Origin: Cobetia marina
Lineage (GTDB): Bacteria; Pseudomonadota; Gammaproteobacteria; Pseudomonadales; Halomonadaceae
Assembly: GCF_001720485.1 (NCBI RefSeq)
Contig: NZ_CP017114.1
Span: 1,240,001-1,304,000, forward strand
Reading direction: 5' to 3'
Length of the DNA stretch: 64,000 bases
Shown here: in pieces, positions 19,134 to 27,721 of the stretch
Numbering within the stretch: the first letter of the stretch is position 1
Layout of the letters: the number at the start of each line of letters is the position of its first letter
Notes under the pieces: model-generated
What the model saw: only the letters and a program-made list of their open reading frames with translations
Database searches by the model: none
Told to the model about the DNA's origin: nothing
Made by a program: the position numbers and the translations under genes

Positions 19134-19552
19134 CCTGTCCTCTTGCTCATGTCCGGTGAAAAGACGTCTGCTCTGAACCGTCGCGCAGGCAACGTGATCC
19201 TGCGTGCGGTTGCTGCTCGACCAGGTGCCCCGTGATGGTGAGGCGGGGCAGTGTGCCATCCAGAATGTTCGTTTGATGTTCTTTTTGATACATGCTCGCG
19301 GTGACGCCAGTGGTCGCACTGATTGACCTGGTGGGCGCAAGCCGTTGAAGTTATACGAAATCATGCATAACTTACTGAATAGCAAGGATTGTCATGCTCG
19401 TGTAGACAAAGGTCTAGCGAATATCGGTGCTTTTCGCATTGTGACACCGATGTGAAGCCTGTACTTTCGCATTCGAACACCAAGCGCGTCTGTCAAGGCG
19501 TCGCTATGCCCGTGTAGAGGTCGGTGTCGTAAAATCAGGAGCGAGCAGCAGA
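19134..19552. other. Divergent glpR / glpT control region
   Basis: 419 bases. A pseudo-palindrome GTTAT...ATAAC spans 19350-19371, and two TTTCGCATT-type motifs lie at 19431-19480. An AGGAG ribosome site precedes glpT. No gene is seen. Confidence 0.4.
19431..19480 (+). promoter_or_regulatory. Candidate GlpR operators upstream of glpT
   Basis: TTTTCGCATTGTG (19431-19443) and ACTTTCGCATTCGAACAC (19463-19480) share TTTCGCATT. The reverse complement, ATGCGAAAGT, contains the GAAAGT core of the motifs upstream of glpD. The second site also contains CGAACA. Confidence 0.45.
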
Positions 19553-20896
19553 ATGTACGGTTTATTCAAATCCGCGGTGCACGCCACACCGCTTCACGAC
19601 GCCAAGGTAGACGACACCTATAAGCGACTGAGATGGCAGATCTTTCTCGGTATCTTTCTAGGCTATGCCGGCTACTATCTGGTACGCAAGAACTTCTCCC
19701 TGGCCATGCCTTCCCTGGTGGAGCAGGGCTATTCCCGTGGTGATCTTGGTCTGGCCTTTGCCGGCGTGTCGATCGCCTATGGTATCTCCAAGTTCGTGAT
19801 GGGGGCTGTCTCTGACCGCTCCAACCCGCGTTACTTCCTTCCTGCCGGTCTTCTGATGTCTGCCGGCATCATGTTCCTGTTCGGTTTCACTGACTGGGCA
19901 ACCTCCAGCATCGGCATCATGTTCGTGCTGCTGTTCCTCAATGGGTGGGTGCAGGGCATGGGATGGCCGCCCTGCGGTCGCACCATGGTGCACTGGTGGT
20001 CACAGAGTGAGCGTGGCCAGATCGTCTCGGTGTGGAACGTGGCCCATAACGTCGGCGGCGGTCTTGTCGGTCCGCTGTTCATTCTTGGCATGGCCTGGTT
20101 CAACGACTGGCAGTCCGCGTTCTATGTGCCTGCCGCGCTGGCCGTCTTCGTGGCGATCTTCGCCCTGCTGACCATGCGAGACACGCCGCAGAGCTGTGGT
20201 TTGCCTCCCATCGAGAAGCACAAGAATGACTATCCGCCGGGATACGATGAAAGCCACGAGCAGGAATTCTCCACGCGGGAGATCCTGGTCAAGTACGTGT
20301 TCAAGAATCGCATGCTCTGGTACATCGCGCTGGCGAATGTCTTCGTGTATCTGCTGCGTTACGGGGTCCTCGACTGGGCGCCGACCTACCTGCAGGAAGC
20401 CAAGAGCTTCAGCGTCGACAAGTCCTCCTGGGCGTATTTCCTGTATGAGTGGGCCGGTATTCCCGGCACGCTGCTGTGTGGTTGGTTGTCCGACAAGCTG
20501 TTCCGGGGCAACCGCGGTGCGACAGGGGTGTGTTTCATGGCGCTGGTCGCCGTCTTCACCACTGTCTATTGGTTGAATCCTGCCGGTAATCCGGGAATCG
20601 ACATGCTGTGTCTGGTCGCCATCGGCTTCCTGATCTATGGCCCGGTCATGCTGATCGGTCTGCAGGCGCTTGAGCTGGTACCCAAGAAGGCGGCAGGGAC
20701 CGCGGCTGGCTTCACCGGCCTGTTCGGTTACCTGGGCGGCTCTGTCGCTGCCAGTGCCTTGGTAGGCTATACGGTAGATGCCTATGGATGGGATGGTGGT
20801 TTCATGTTGTTGATTGGCTCGTGCGTGATGGCGGTCGTCCTGTTGTCATTGACGATCTTCGAGAGCGCTCGCATGTCGGCACGCACCGCCAGCTGA
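19553..20896 (+). CDS. glpT: Glycerol-3-phosphate:phosphate antiporter
   Basis: Inner-membrane MFS transporter (organophosphate:Pi antiporter family) importing glycerol-3-phosphate in exchange for phosphate; 447 residues, 12 predicted helices. Family signatures include the TM1 segment [19 protein letters not shown], whose arginine corresponds to the substrate-binding Arg45 of E. coli GlpT. Others are [30 protein letters not shown] and [20 protein letters not shown]. It starts the plus-strand glpT-glpK-glpF-glpF2 series. Confidence 0.95.
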   Translation: MYGLFKSAVHATPLHDAKVDDTYKRLRWQIFLGIFLGYAGYYLVRKNFSLAMPSLVEQGYSRGDLGLAFAGVSIAYGISKFVMGAVSDRSNPRYFLPAGLLMSAGIMFLFGFTDWATSSIGIMFVLLFLNGWVQGMGWPPCGRTMVHWWSQSERGQIVSVWNVAHNVGGGLVGPLFILGMAWFNDWQSAFYVPAALAVFVAIFALLTMRDTPQSCGLPPIEKHKNDYPPGYDESHEQEFSTREILVKYVFKNRMLWYIALANVFVYLLRYGVLDWAPTYLQEAKSFSVDKSSWAYFLYEWAGIPGTLLCGWLSDKLFRGNRGATGVCFMALVAVFTTVYWLNPAGNPGIDMLCLVAIGFLIYGPVMLIGLQALELVPKKAAGTAAGFTGLFGYLGGSVAASALVGYTVDAYGWDGGFMLLIGSCVMAVVLLSLTIFESARMSARTAS

Positions 20897-20984
20897 TTCC
20901 CAGCGGAAACATGATCATTCAAATGGCCCGCTGAACGTGGCATGGGCGGGCCATCTTGTAACGGACTACCGGGAGATATTGACG

Positions 20985-22478
20985 ATGACCAACCACATTC
21001 TGTCCATTGACCAGGGAACCACCAGCTCGCGCGCCATCCTCTTCGATCGTGAAGGCGCGGTGACCGGACTGGCACAAGAAGAATTTGCGCAACACTTTCC
21101 GAACAGCGGCTGGGTCGAGCATCACGTCGATGATATCTGGGGATCGGTGAAGCGCACCGTGCATCAGGCGCTGATCAATACCAATATCGGCGCTGAGCAG
21201 GTCGCGGCCATCGGGATCACCAACCAGCGTGAGACCACGATCGTCTGGGACCGCAAGACCGGCGTGCCGGTCTACAACGCCATCGTCTGGCAGGACCGCC
21301 GGACCCACGAGTACTGCCGTGAGCTTTCCGATGCCGGCCATGGCGAGATGATTCAGCGCAAGACCGGCCTGCTGATTGACCCGTACTTCTCCGCGACCAA
21401 GCTGCGCTGGATTCTCGAGAACGTAGAAGGCGTGCGTGCGCGCGCCGAGAAGGGCGAACTGGCCTTCGGAACCGTCGACAGCTATCTGATCTGGAAGCTG
21501 ACCGGTGGGGCCCGTCACGTGACCGATGCCACCAATGCCTCGCGCACCTGCCTGTTCAACATCGTTGATCAGTGCTGGGACAGCGAGCTGCTGGCGCTGT
21601 TCGGCATCCCGGAATGCCTGCTGCCGGAAGTGCTGGATTCCAGTGATGATTTCGGCACCACCGATCCGCAGCTGTTCGGGGCGGCAATGCCGATCCGTGG
21701 CGTGGCGGGCGATCAGCAGGCGGCGCTGGTCGGGCAGGCCTGTTTCACGCCGGGCATGAGCAAGAGCACCTATGGCACGGGCTGCTTCATGATCATGAAC
21801 ACCGGCGAGAAGATGGAGCTGTCCAGGAACCGTCTGCTCACCACCGTCGGTTATCGCCTCAACGGCAAGCCGACCTTCGCCATGGAAGGCAGCATCTTCG
21901 TGGCCGGCGCCACCGTGCAGTGGCTGCGTGATGGCCTGAAGCTGTTCTCCGACGCCTCCGAGACCGAGCCGCTGGCACGTGCGGCCAGCGCAGATCACGG
22001 CGTCTACATGGTGCCGGCCTTCACCGGCCTGGGAGCGCCACACTGGGACCCGCAGGCTCGCGGCGCGATCCTGGGGCTGACCCGAGGTACCGGCATCACC
22101 GACATCGTCGCGGCCGGCCTGCAATCGGTGTGCTATCAGACCCGAGATCTGCAGGAGTGCATGCTGGATGACGTCACCATCAATTGCGCGAATCTGCGCG
22201 TGGATGGCGGCATGGTCAGCAACAACTGGGTGATGCAGTTCCTCTCCGACATGCTGGGCGTGAAGGTGGATCGCCCACGCGTGCTGGAAACTACGGCGCT
22301 GGGTGTGGCGTATCTGGCCGGCCTGCATATCGGTTGGTATGAAAGCCTGGAGGAGATCAGCGAGCTGTGGCACTGCGAGCGCACCTTCGCGCCGGAGATG
22401 GCGGAAGAGCAGCGTGAGCGCCTCTATGCCGGTTGGCTGGAAGCCGTCGAACGGGTGAAGAGCGACGGAGGTCACTGA
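20985..22478 (+). CDS. glpK: Glycerol kinase
   Basis: Cytoplasmic FGGY kinase converting glycerol to sn-glycerol-3-phosphate with ATP; 497 residues. The ATG at 20985 ([17 protein letters not shown]) has GGGAG upstream and fits E. coli GlpK; an in-frame start at 20937 adds 16 unrelated residues. Motifs: the ATP-binding DQGTTSSR, glycerol-binding [39 protein letters not shown], and the C-terminal [15 protein letters not shown] stretch. The stop is one base from the glpF start, so glpK-glpF are coupled. Confidence 0.97.
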   Translation: MTNHILSIDQGTTSSRAILFDREGAVTGLAQEEFAQHFPNSGWVEHHVDDIWGSVKRTVHQALINTNIGAEQVAAIGITNQRETTIVWDRKTGVPVYNAIVWQDRRTHEYCRELSDAGHGEMIQRKTGLLIDPYFSATKLRWILENVEGVRARAEKGELAFGTVDSYLIWKLTGGARHVTDATNASRTCLFNIVDQCWDSELLALFGIPECLLPEVLDSSDDFGTTDPQLFGAAMPIRGVAGDQQAALVGQACFTPGMSKSTYGTGCFMIMNTGEKMELSRNRLLTTVGYRLNGKPTFAMEGSIFVAGATVQWLRDGLKLFSDASETEPLARAASADHGVYMVPAFTGLGAPHWDPQARGAILGLTRGTGITDIVAAGLQSVCYQTRDLQECMLDDVTINCANLRVDGGMVSNNWVMQFLSDMLGVKVDRPRVLETTALGVAYLAGLHIGWYESLEEISELWHCERTFAPEMAEEQRERLYAGWLEAVERVKSDGGH

Positions 22479-22479
22479 C

Positions 22480-23202
22480 ATGTGGACTGACGTCATGACG
22501 GGCGAGTTTCTCGGTTGCCTGTTCCTGATCCTCTTCGGCGGCGGTGTGGTCGCCAACGTGGTACTCGCGGATACCAAGGGCAACGGCTCCGGGTGGATCG
22601 TGATCACCACCGGCTGGGGATTTGCGGTGATGATCGGCGTGTTCGTGGCCGTTTCCACCGGCTCGCCCCAGGCGGACCTCAATCCGGCGGTGACCCTCGC
22701 CAAGTACCTGCTCGGGGTGCATGCCACCCTCATCGATGTGGCGCGTCATGTCATCGCCCAGATGCTGGGCTGCTTCGCCGGTGCGGTGATGGTGTGGCTG
22801 GCCTATCTGCCGCATTGGAAGCGTACCGGCGACGCTGGCCTCAAGCGTGCGGTGTTCTGTACTGACCCCGCGGTCGAGTGCCGGTTGGGCAACATGCTCA
22901 GTGAGGTGATCGGCACCGTGGTGCTGATCTTCGGCATCGGCGCCATCGTCGGCTCCGGCAAGATCAGTGCCGGCCTGCTGCCGTATCTGGTCGGCATGCT
23001 GGTGTGGGCCATCGGGCTGTCGCTGGGTGGCGCCACGGGCTATGCCATCAATCCGGCGCGTGATCTTGGTCCTCGCATCGCGCACTCGCTGCTGCCGATC
23101 CATGGCAAGGGTGCCTCCGGGTGGGGATATGCCTGGGTGCCCATCGCCGGGCCGCTGGCGGGGGCATTGATCGCGGCCAGCATGTGGAATCTGCTGCTGT
23201 AA
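22480..23202 (+). CDS. glpF: Glycerol facilitator (aquaglyceroporin), first copy
   Basis: MIP-family channel for glycerol entry, 240 residues with six membrane helices and two half-helix pore loops. The two NPA boxes are NPAVTLAKYLLGV and NPARDLGPR; the aspartate after the second NPAR is the mark of glycerol-conducting members. It follows glpK by one base. Downstream is a terminator and then a second facilitator. By hand alignment the two proteins are about 68% identical over 240 ungapped positions. Confidence 0.95.
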   Translation: MWTDVMTGEFLGCLFLILFGGGVVANVVLADTKGNGSGWIVITTGWGFAVMIGVFVAVSTGSPQADLNPAVTLAKYLLGVHATLIDVARHVIAQMLGCFAGAVMVWLAYLPHWKRTGDAGLKRAVFCTDPAVECRLGNMLSEVIGTVVLIFGIGAIVGSGKISAGLLPYLVGMLVWAIGLSLGGATGYAINPARDLGPRIAHSLLPIHGKGASGWGYAWVPIAGPLAGALIAASMWNLLL

Positions 23203-23260
23203 GCCCTTCTGTCGCAAGTGGCTGGAGCCACCTCGTCAGCTGTGGCAATGTAACGCCTCC

Positions 23261-23286
23261 TTCGCCCCGTCACTCGACGGGGCGAA
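23261..23286 (+). terminator. Terminator between the two glpF copies
   Basis: An 11-bp stem TTCGCCCCGTC / GACGGGGCGAA with an ACTC loop, followed by GTCTTTGT. It could reduce transcription of the second glpF relative to the first. Confidence 0.8.
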
Positions 23287-23400
23287 GTCTTTGTGCCCGT
23301 GTGCCGACATTCCTGTCTGGGGGAGCGATGCCGCGACCTCTCTCGGGGCTGGAAGACACAGTGGGTGGTGGATGGGGACAAGTGACGGAGGTCATCTGGC

Positions 23401-24123
23401 ATGTGGACTGACGTCATGACGGGCGAATTTCTGGGTACCACGCTCATGATCCTGCTGGGCGGCGGAGTCGTCGCCAATGCGATGCTGCGCAAGACCAAGG
23501 GAGCCGGTTCCAGCTGGTTGATGATCAATGCCGGCTGGGGCTTTGCGGTGATGGTCGGGGTGCTGGTGTCGACCTCGACAGGCTCTCCCTACGGAGATCT
23601 CAATCCAGCGGTCACCCTCGCCAAGTATCTGCTGGGCGTGCATGCAAGCGTGCTCGAGGTGGCCAGGATGATGCTGGCGGAGATGCTGGGATGCTTCACC
23701 GGGGCCGTGCTGGTGTGGGCGGCGTATTACCCCCATTGGAAGGTGACCCGTGACCCGCTGCGCAAGCGTGCGGTCTTCTGTACCGATCCGGCAGTCGATT
23801 CCCGATTGGCAAATGTTGTCAGTGAGGCGATCGCGACGGTGGTTCTCGTCTTCGCGATCGGCAGCATGGTCAACAGCGAGCTGATCACTGACCGGGTATT
23901 GCCGTATCTCATCGGGGCGCTGGTGTGGGCCATCGGTCTGTCACTGGGTGGCCCGACCGGCAATGCGATGAACCCGGCGCGCGATCTTGCGCCACGTGTC
24001 GCGCATTGGCTTCTGCCGATTCCGGGCAAGGGCAGTTCTGACTGGGGGTATGCCTGGGTGCCGATCGCCGGCCCCTTGCTGGGGGCGGCTGTGGCCGCGG
24101 GACTGCGATGGGTATTGTTTTGA
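23401..24123 (+). CDS. Glycerol facilitator, second tandem copy
   Basis: A second MIP-family glycerol channel of the same length (240). It has NPAVTLAKYLLGV and NPARDLAPR boxes and a GDLNPAVT context. Its first ten residues (MWTDVMTGEF) and its GACGGAGGTCA ribosome-site region match the first copy almost exactly, so it is a tandem duplicate. It differs mainly in helix faces and in the extracytoplasmic loop around residues 150-170. Whether it prefers glycerol or another small polyol cannot be read here. Confidence 0.92.
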   Translation: MWTDVMTGEFLGTTLMILLGGGVVANAMLRKTKGAGSSWLMINAGWGFAVMVGVLVSTSTGSPYGDLNPAVTLAKYLLGVHASVLEVARMMLAEMLGCFTGAVLVWAAYYPHWKVTRDPLRKRAVFCTDPAVDSRLANVVSEAIATVVLVFAIGSMVNSELITDRVLPYLIGALVWAIGLSLGGPTGNAMNPARDLAPRVAHWLLPIPGKGSSDWGYAWVPIAGPLLGAAVAAGLRWVLF

Positions 24124-24191
24124 CGCCCCGTTGCCTTGTGATGTCGCTTGCGCGGCGCTGAGGGCGTGAAGACGTGAGGGCGTAAAGAAGT

Positions 24192-24223
24192 GAGGCGGTG
24201 CCGGCATGGGCTGGCACCGCCTC
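24192..24223 (+). terminator. Terminator after second glpF
   Basis: An 11-bp stem GAGGCGGTGCC / GGCACCGCCTC with a 10-base loop, followed by GCGCGTTCT. The T-run is weak. Confidence 0.65.
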
Positions 24224-24332
24224 GCGCGTTCTCGGGGGAGGATCGGTGACCCCGGTGAGACGCCTGAAAGAAGGCGCATACGGCGAGTATCGCGATGCTA
24301 CTCAGGCGAGAAATTTTTTTATCATCAGGGGG

Positions 24333-24360
24333 TTGCATCAAAACGGAAGATAAGTAGAAT
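24333..24360 (+). promoter_or_regulatory. Candidate promoter of the tRNA-Val cluster
   Basis: TTGCAT (24333-24338) and TAGAAT (24355-24360) with 16 bases between, 65 bases before the first tRNA. An AT-rich stretch (AAATTTTTTTATCATC) just upstream could be an UP-like element. Confidence 0.55.
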
Positions 24361-24424
24361 ACGTCCTCGCTGACAGGGCAAAGCGCTTCGCACCACAAAC
24401 GCTTCCTCATTCAGCTGCTGACAC

Positions 24425-24501
24425 AGGACCATAGCTCAGTTGGTTAGAGCGCCACGTTGACATCGTGGAGGTCGGCGGTTCAAATCCGCCTGGTCCTACC
24501 A
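24425..24501 (+). tRNA. tRNA-Val (GAC), copy 1
   Basis: 77 bases with acceptor stem AGGACCA / TGGTCCT, encoded CCA, D arm AGCTCAGTTGGTTAGAGC, anticodon stem CCACG/CGTGG and loop TTGACAT (anticodon GAC). The T arm has GGTTCAAATC. It is the first of three identical genes. Confidence 0.97.
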
Positions 24502-24538
24502 GCATCGGCATCGATGGCAACATCGCGCCACTTGATAC

Positions 24539-24615
24539 AGGACCATAGCTCAGTTGGTTAGAGCGCCACGTTGACATCGTGGAGGTCGGCGGTTCAAATC
24601 CGCCTGGTCCTACCA
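24539..24615 (+). tRNA. tRNA-Val (GAC), copy 2
   Basis: Identical in sequence to copy 1, after a 37-base spacer. It has a complete cloverleaf, anticodon GAC and encoded CCA. Confidence 0.97.
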
Positions 24616-24655
24616 AGCAGAAGCTTCAAGTGACAGTGATCCATCAGCCTCATCC

Positions 24656-24732
24656 AGGACCATAGCTCAGTTGGTTAGAGCGCCACGTTGACATCGTGGA
24701 GGTCGGCGGTTCAAATCCGCCTGGTCCTACCA
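24656..24732 (+). tRNA. tRNA-Val (GAC), copy 3
   Basis: Identical to copies 1 and 2, after a 40-base spacer of unrelated sequence. The array terminator starts 8 bases after its CCA. Confidence 0.97.
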
Positions 24733-24739
24733 GATTCCA

Positions 24740-24772
24740 GAAAACGCCCGACTCATCGAGTCGGGCGTTTTC
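24740..24772. terminator. Terminator after tRNA-Val array
   Basis: Perfect 15-bp stem (24740-24754 with 24758-24772), left arm GAAAACGCCCGACTC, 3-base loop. It can also serve the convergent esterase gene. Confidence 0.92.
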
Positions 24773-24822
24773 GTGTGCGCGTCAGACACGCCTGTCGAGA
24801 AGCGCTGGCGCTGGCCGTGCTG

Positions 24823-25854
24823 TCAGGCAAGCGTGGTGTCGAGGAAGTCACCGGCTTCCTTGAGGGCGGCGTTGGCAGCGCTGAGCAGTGGTGCGAAGCC
24901 GACGAACACATGCGGCATGTCCGGCCACAGGCTGAGCGTGACAGGTGAGCCGCAATCCTGTGCCTGCGCGGCGTAGCGACGACTGTCATCGAGCAGGATT
25001 TCCGCCTCGCCGCATTGGATCAGCGTCGGTGGCAGGTCAAACAGATTCCCCTCCAGCGGCGAGATACGTGGATCGCTCATGTCGGTACCGTCCTGCACAT
25101 AGGCCATGCTCACGAAGGGCAGCAGATTGGGATCGAGGATCGGGTCCACCTCGGCCTTGCGCGACAGCGAGGCGCTGCCCCAGCTGAGGTCAGTGGCGGG
25201 CGAGAAGGCGATCACCGCGTCCGGCAGCCGCTCGCCTGCGCTCTTGAGCGCGTTGAGGGCCGAGAGCGTGAGGTTGCCGCCCGCGCTGTCTCCGGCCAGC
25301 AGCAGGTGGTCATCCGGAAACTCGCGGCACAGCCAGTGCCATGCGGCCAGTACGTCTTCCAGGCCTGCCGGGAAGGGCGCCTCAGGGGCGAGGCGATAAT
25401 CCAGCGTGTAGGTCTCGGCGCGCGCCGTGCGGCCCAGACGGCTGGCCAGCGGGCGATGGCCGGCGGGGGAGCCGGCGATCCAGCTACCCCCATGCACGTA
25501 CAGCAGGCGACGTGCAGGTGTCGGTGCGCCGTCTGGTGCGGGCAATACCTCACAGAGGCGCTCGCCGTTTCCTCCCGGCAGCATCTCGAGGCGTGGCGTC
25601 ACGCCGGTGTCGAGAATGCTGGCATCGGCGGCGAAGTAGCCTTCCAGCAGGGTGCGCTTGGCGCCCAGGTCATTGCCGGTACGTGCCGTGAAGGTCTTGA
25701 GGCGCTCGAGATGCGCGATGACCTGCTCGAGCCCTGCGTGGGCGTCATCGTGATTCTGGAGAGAGCCTTGCGCATGCGGGGCAGGATGAGCGGTCGATGA
25801 AGATGAGGAAGGCGCTGAGGAAGACGCGTCATGTGATGTTGACTGGGATGACAT
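24823..25854 (-). CDS. HSL-family alpha/beta hydrolase (esterase/lipase)
   Basis: Predicted cytoplasmic carboxylesterase of the hormone-sensitive-lipase family, 343 residues. The oxyanion-hole motif HGGSW is at about 121-125 and the nucleophile elbow GDSAGG at about 194-199. An acid residue in GEAEILLDDS and the histidine in MPHVF complete a likely triad. The first 30 residues are Ser/Ala/His-rich low complexity, so the real start may be further in. It stands alone between the tRNA terminator and a tandem repeat. Substrate unknown. Confidence 0.88.
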   Translation of the reverse strand: MSSQSTSHDASSSAPSSSSSTAHPAPHAQGSLQNHDDAHAGLEQVIAHLERLKTFTARTGNDLGAKRTLLEGYFAADASILDTGVTPRLEMLPGGNGERLCEVLPAPDGAPTPARRLLYVHGGSWIAGSPAGHRPLASRLGRTARAETYTLDYRLAPEAPFPAGLEDVLAAWHWLCREFPDDHLLLAGDSAGGNLTLSALNALKSAGERLPDAVIAFSPATDLSWGSASLSRKAEVDPILDPNLLPFVSMAYVQDGTDMSDPRISPLEGNLFDLPPTLIQCGEAEILLDDSRRYAAQAQDCGSPVTLSLWPDMPHVFVGFAPLLSAANAALKEAGDFLDTTLA

Positions 25855-25901
25855 GTTCTGCTCCTGTCGGGTCAGAGAGCTCTTAACGTGTCATCTCGCC
25901 A

Positions 25902-25960
25902 GGGGCTGTGCAAGGGGCTTTGCAAGGGGCTTTGCAAGGGGCTGTGCGAGGGCTATGCAA
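25902..25960. repeat. 12-bp tandem repeat, five units
   Basis: Units GGGGCTGTGCAA, GGGGCTTTGCAA (twice), GGGGCTGTGCGA and a shortened GGGCTATGCAA follow at an exact 12-base period. They lie upstream of the esterase gene and could vary in number. Confidence 0.85.
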
Positions 25961-25987
25961 GAAAGGCCTGACCCGCCGCAACGCAGA

Positions 25988-26018
25988 CCGCCCGCCATGC
26001 AGGAGGCATGGCGGGCGG
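25988..26018 (-). terminator. Hairpin after msrC
   Basis: Perfect 13-bp stem CCGCCCGCCATGC with a 5-base loop, downstream of the minus-strand msrC stop. It lacks a clear T-run. Confidence 0.6.
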
Positions 26019-26049
26019 CAGGACATGATGTCAGCACCTGATGGGCGTA

Positions 26050-26538
26050 TCAGGCGGGCACGCTGTCGAAATCGCTGGAGGCGATGAAGATCTCGACCAG
26101 GCGTTCGATGCCGGCTTGATCCTCTTCATCGAAGCGCTCGGGGCTGGGGCTATCCAGGTCCAGCACGCCCCACAGCACTTGCTGGCCGTTCTGCTCGATG
26201 AGAACGGGGATGACCAGCTCGCTGCGCGACGCGGCGTCACAGGCGATATGGCCCGGGAAGGCATGCACATCCGCGATACGCTGAGTGGTGCGCTGGGTCG
26301 CGGCAGCGCCACACACGCCCTTGGTGAAGGGGATCGGGTGGCAGGCCGGCTGACCCTGGAACGGTCCCAGGTGCAGGATCTGCGGCTGACGTTGCACATA
26401 GAAGCCTGCCCAGTTGAGGTCCGCCACCGTCATGTTGATGAAGGCAGCCGTCTGGGAGGCGTTGGTCAGCCAGTCGCGAGTGTCGAGCGTGGCGTCCAGC
26501 TGGCGGGCCAGCAGTGAGTAGTCGGGACGAGTGGCCAT
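26050..26538 (-). CDS. msrC: Free methionine-(R)-sulfoxide reductase (GAF domain)
   Basis: Cytoplasmic GAF-domain enzyme (162 residues) reducing free methionine-R-sulfoxide. The full protein is one GAF domain with family residues NWAGFYV and LGPFQG. The three conserved cysteines are present: ACHPIPF, KGVCGAAA and HIACD, with the last two preceding SRSELVIPV and following DVHAFPGH. It lies next to the metNIQ methionine importer, though in a separate unit, which fits methionine salvage after oxidation. Confidence 0.93.
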   Translation of the reverse strand: MATRPDYSLLARQLDATLDTRDWLTNASQTAAFINMTVADLNWAGFYVQRQPQILHLGPFQGQPACHPIPFTKGVCGAAATQRTTQRIADVHAFPGHIACDAASRSELVIPVLIEQNGQQVLWGVLDLDSPSPERFDEEDQAGIERLVEIFIASSDFDSVPA

Positions 26539-26681
26539 GTTGGCTCCTGAGTGGATGGCGGGTTGATGCCGGTGACGCAGGGATGCGGTCGCGGGTCGCC
26601 TGTTTCAAGCACGCCCTACGCGCGCGCTCTTGCGCCGCGTCGGCATCTGGACGTGATGGGGGGATTCATCAATCAGATGCA

Positions 26682-26709
26682 AAAGCGCCGACCTCAGGGT
26701 CGGCGCTTT
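26682..26709 (-). terminator. Terminator after metQ
   Basis: A 12-bp stem AAAGCGCCGACC / GGTCGGCGCTTT with a 4-base loop; the minus strand continues with T residues. It ends the metNIQ unit. Confidence 0.88.
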
Positions 26710-26742
26710 GCGTCATGCGGCTGTCAGCTTGCGCTCGAAGGC

Positions 26743-27570
26743 TTATTTCCAGCCCGGTACCGCAGCGCCCTTGAACAGCTCTTCGGCCTTGGCTTCGACT
26801 TCCGGTGTCTGGTAGGCCTTGACCAGCTTCTGCACCTTCTCGCTGTCTTCATCGCCCTGGCGCACGACGATCAGGTTGACGTACGGGGACTCGGCGCCTT
26901 CACGGATCAGCGCGTCTTCCGGTTTCAGGCCAGCCGGCTGAGCGAAGGTGTTGTTGATGAAGGCCAGGTCGACGTCCGGCAGGATGCGCGGCAGCTGGGC
27001 AGCCTCGATTTCCTTGAACTGGTAGTCATGCGGGTTCTTGGCGACGTCGATCGGGGTCGCTTCGAGGTTGTCCTTGTCGGTCAGCTCGATCATGCCCAGG
27101 TCGTGCATCAGGATCAGGGAGCGGCCTTCGTTGGACGGGTCGTTCGGCAGTGCGATGGTCGCGCCGTCCGGCAGTTCGCTGATGTCTTCGTACTTCTCGG
27201 AATAGGCACCGATCGGGTACACGAAGGTCTTGCCGGCGCTGGCGAACTTGTAGCCGCGCTCACGCACCATGGATTCCATGTACGGCTGGTGCTGGTAGGC
27301 GTTGGCATCCAGCGAGCCATCGGCCAGAGCGGCGTTGGGAGATACGTAGTCGGTGAACTCGGTGATCTCGACGTTCAGGTCGTACTTTTCCTTGGCGATC
27401 TCGGCCGCGACCTTCATCACCTCGGTTTCCGGACCTGCGACGGTACCCATCTTGAGGGTGTTCTCGTCGGACGCGTCGTTGCCGCAGCCTGCCAGCAGGG
27501 TGGCGCCGAGCAGGGTGGCAGCACCGGCAAGGCGCAGCGGGGAAGAAAGCGTGGTCAGCATGTTGCGCAT
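26743..27570 (-). CDS. metQ: MetQ, methionine-binding lipoprotein
   Basis: Substrate-binding lipoprotein of the MetNIQ ABC importer, 275 residues from the ATG at 27570, which has AAGGAG upstream. The N-terminal signal peptide ends in the lipobox LLAGC (cysteine near residue 28), so the mature protein is lipid-anchored at the periplasmic face. The NlpA/MetQ domain shows GTVAGPETEVM, NAYQHQPYM, PIGAYSEKY, IALPNDPSNEGRSL and ESPYVNLIVVR, typical of D/L-methionine binding. It is third in metN-metI-metQ; a hairpin sits in the metI-metQ gap. Confidence 0.95.
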   Translation of the reverse strand: MRNMLTTLSSPLRLAGAATLLGATLLAGCGNDASDENTLKMGTVAGPETEVMKVAAEIAKEKYDLNVEITEFTDYVSPNAALADGSLDANAYQHQPYMESMVRERGYKFASAGKTFVYPIGAYSEKYEDISELPDGATIALPNDPSNEGRSLILMHDLGMIELTDKDNLEATPIDVAKNPHDYQFKEIEAAQLPRILPDVDLAFINNTFAQPAGLKPEDALIREGAESPYVNLIVVRQGDEDSEKVQKLVKAYQTPEVEAKAEELFKGAAVPGWK

Positions 27571-27623
27571 CGATGTTCTCCTTGTGATCCGACGTGACCG
27601 GCGGGGTCCGCGGGATGTTATGA

Positions 27624-27651
27624 GTGACGGCTCATTGTGATGAGCCGTCAC
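27624..27651 (-). other. Intercistronic hairpin, metI / metQ
   Basis: Perfect 12-bp stem (27624-27635 with 27640-27651), GTGACGGCTCAT on the plus strand, 4-base loop, no T-run. It lies inside the operon between metI and metQ and may stabilise or process the mRNA, rather than terminate it. Confidence 0.6.
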
Positions 27652-27721
27652 GATACCGAAAGCCATGTGATTTGTAGATCGATCGCCACTGGTGGATCAC
27701 TCACCGCTCATGGAGCGAGGC

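Noticed and set aside
19350..19371. GTTATACGAAATCATGCATAAC as a lox-like recombination site
   Set aside because: The arms match only over five bases, the spacer is not lox-like and no recombinase gene is near; more likely an operator or chance.
19134..19385. N-terminal extension of glpR by 84 codons
   Set aside because: No homology to GlpR, and the ATG at 19133 has a proper ribosome site and aligns with known GlpR starts.
20919..22733. 604-codon minus-strand open frame opposite glpK
   Set aside because: Antisense shadow of glpK and glpF; the composition is rich in Gln/His/Arg as expected for such shadows.
24407..24616. Open frame encoding repeated MLVGPGGFEPPTSTMSTWRSNQ
   Set aside because: It is the reverse complement of the tRNA-Val genes, a well-known spurious translation.
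24425..24772. CRISPR-like array from the three spaced identical repeats
   Set aside because: The repeats are full tRNA genes with cloverleaf and CCA; spacers are not uniform and no cas genes are present.
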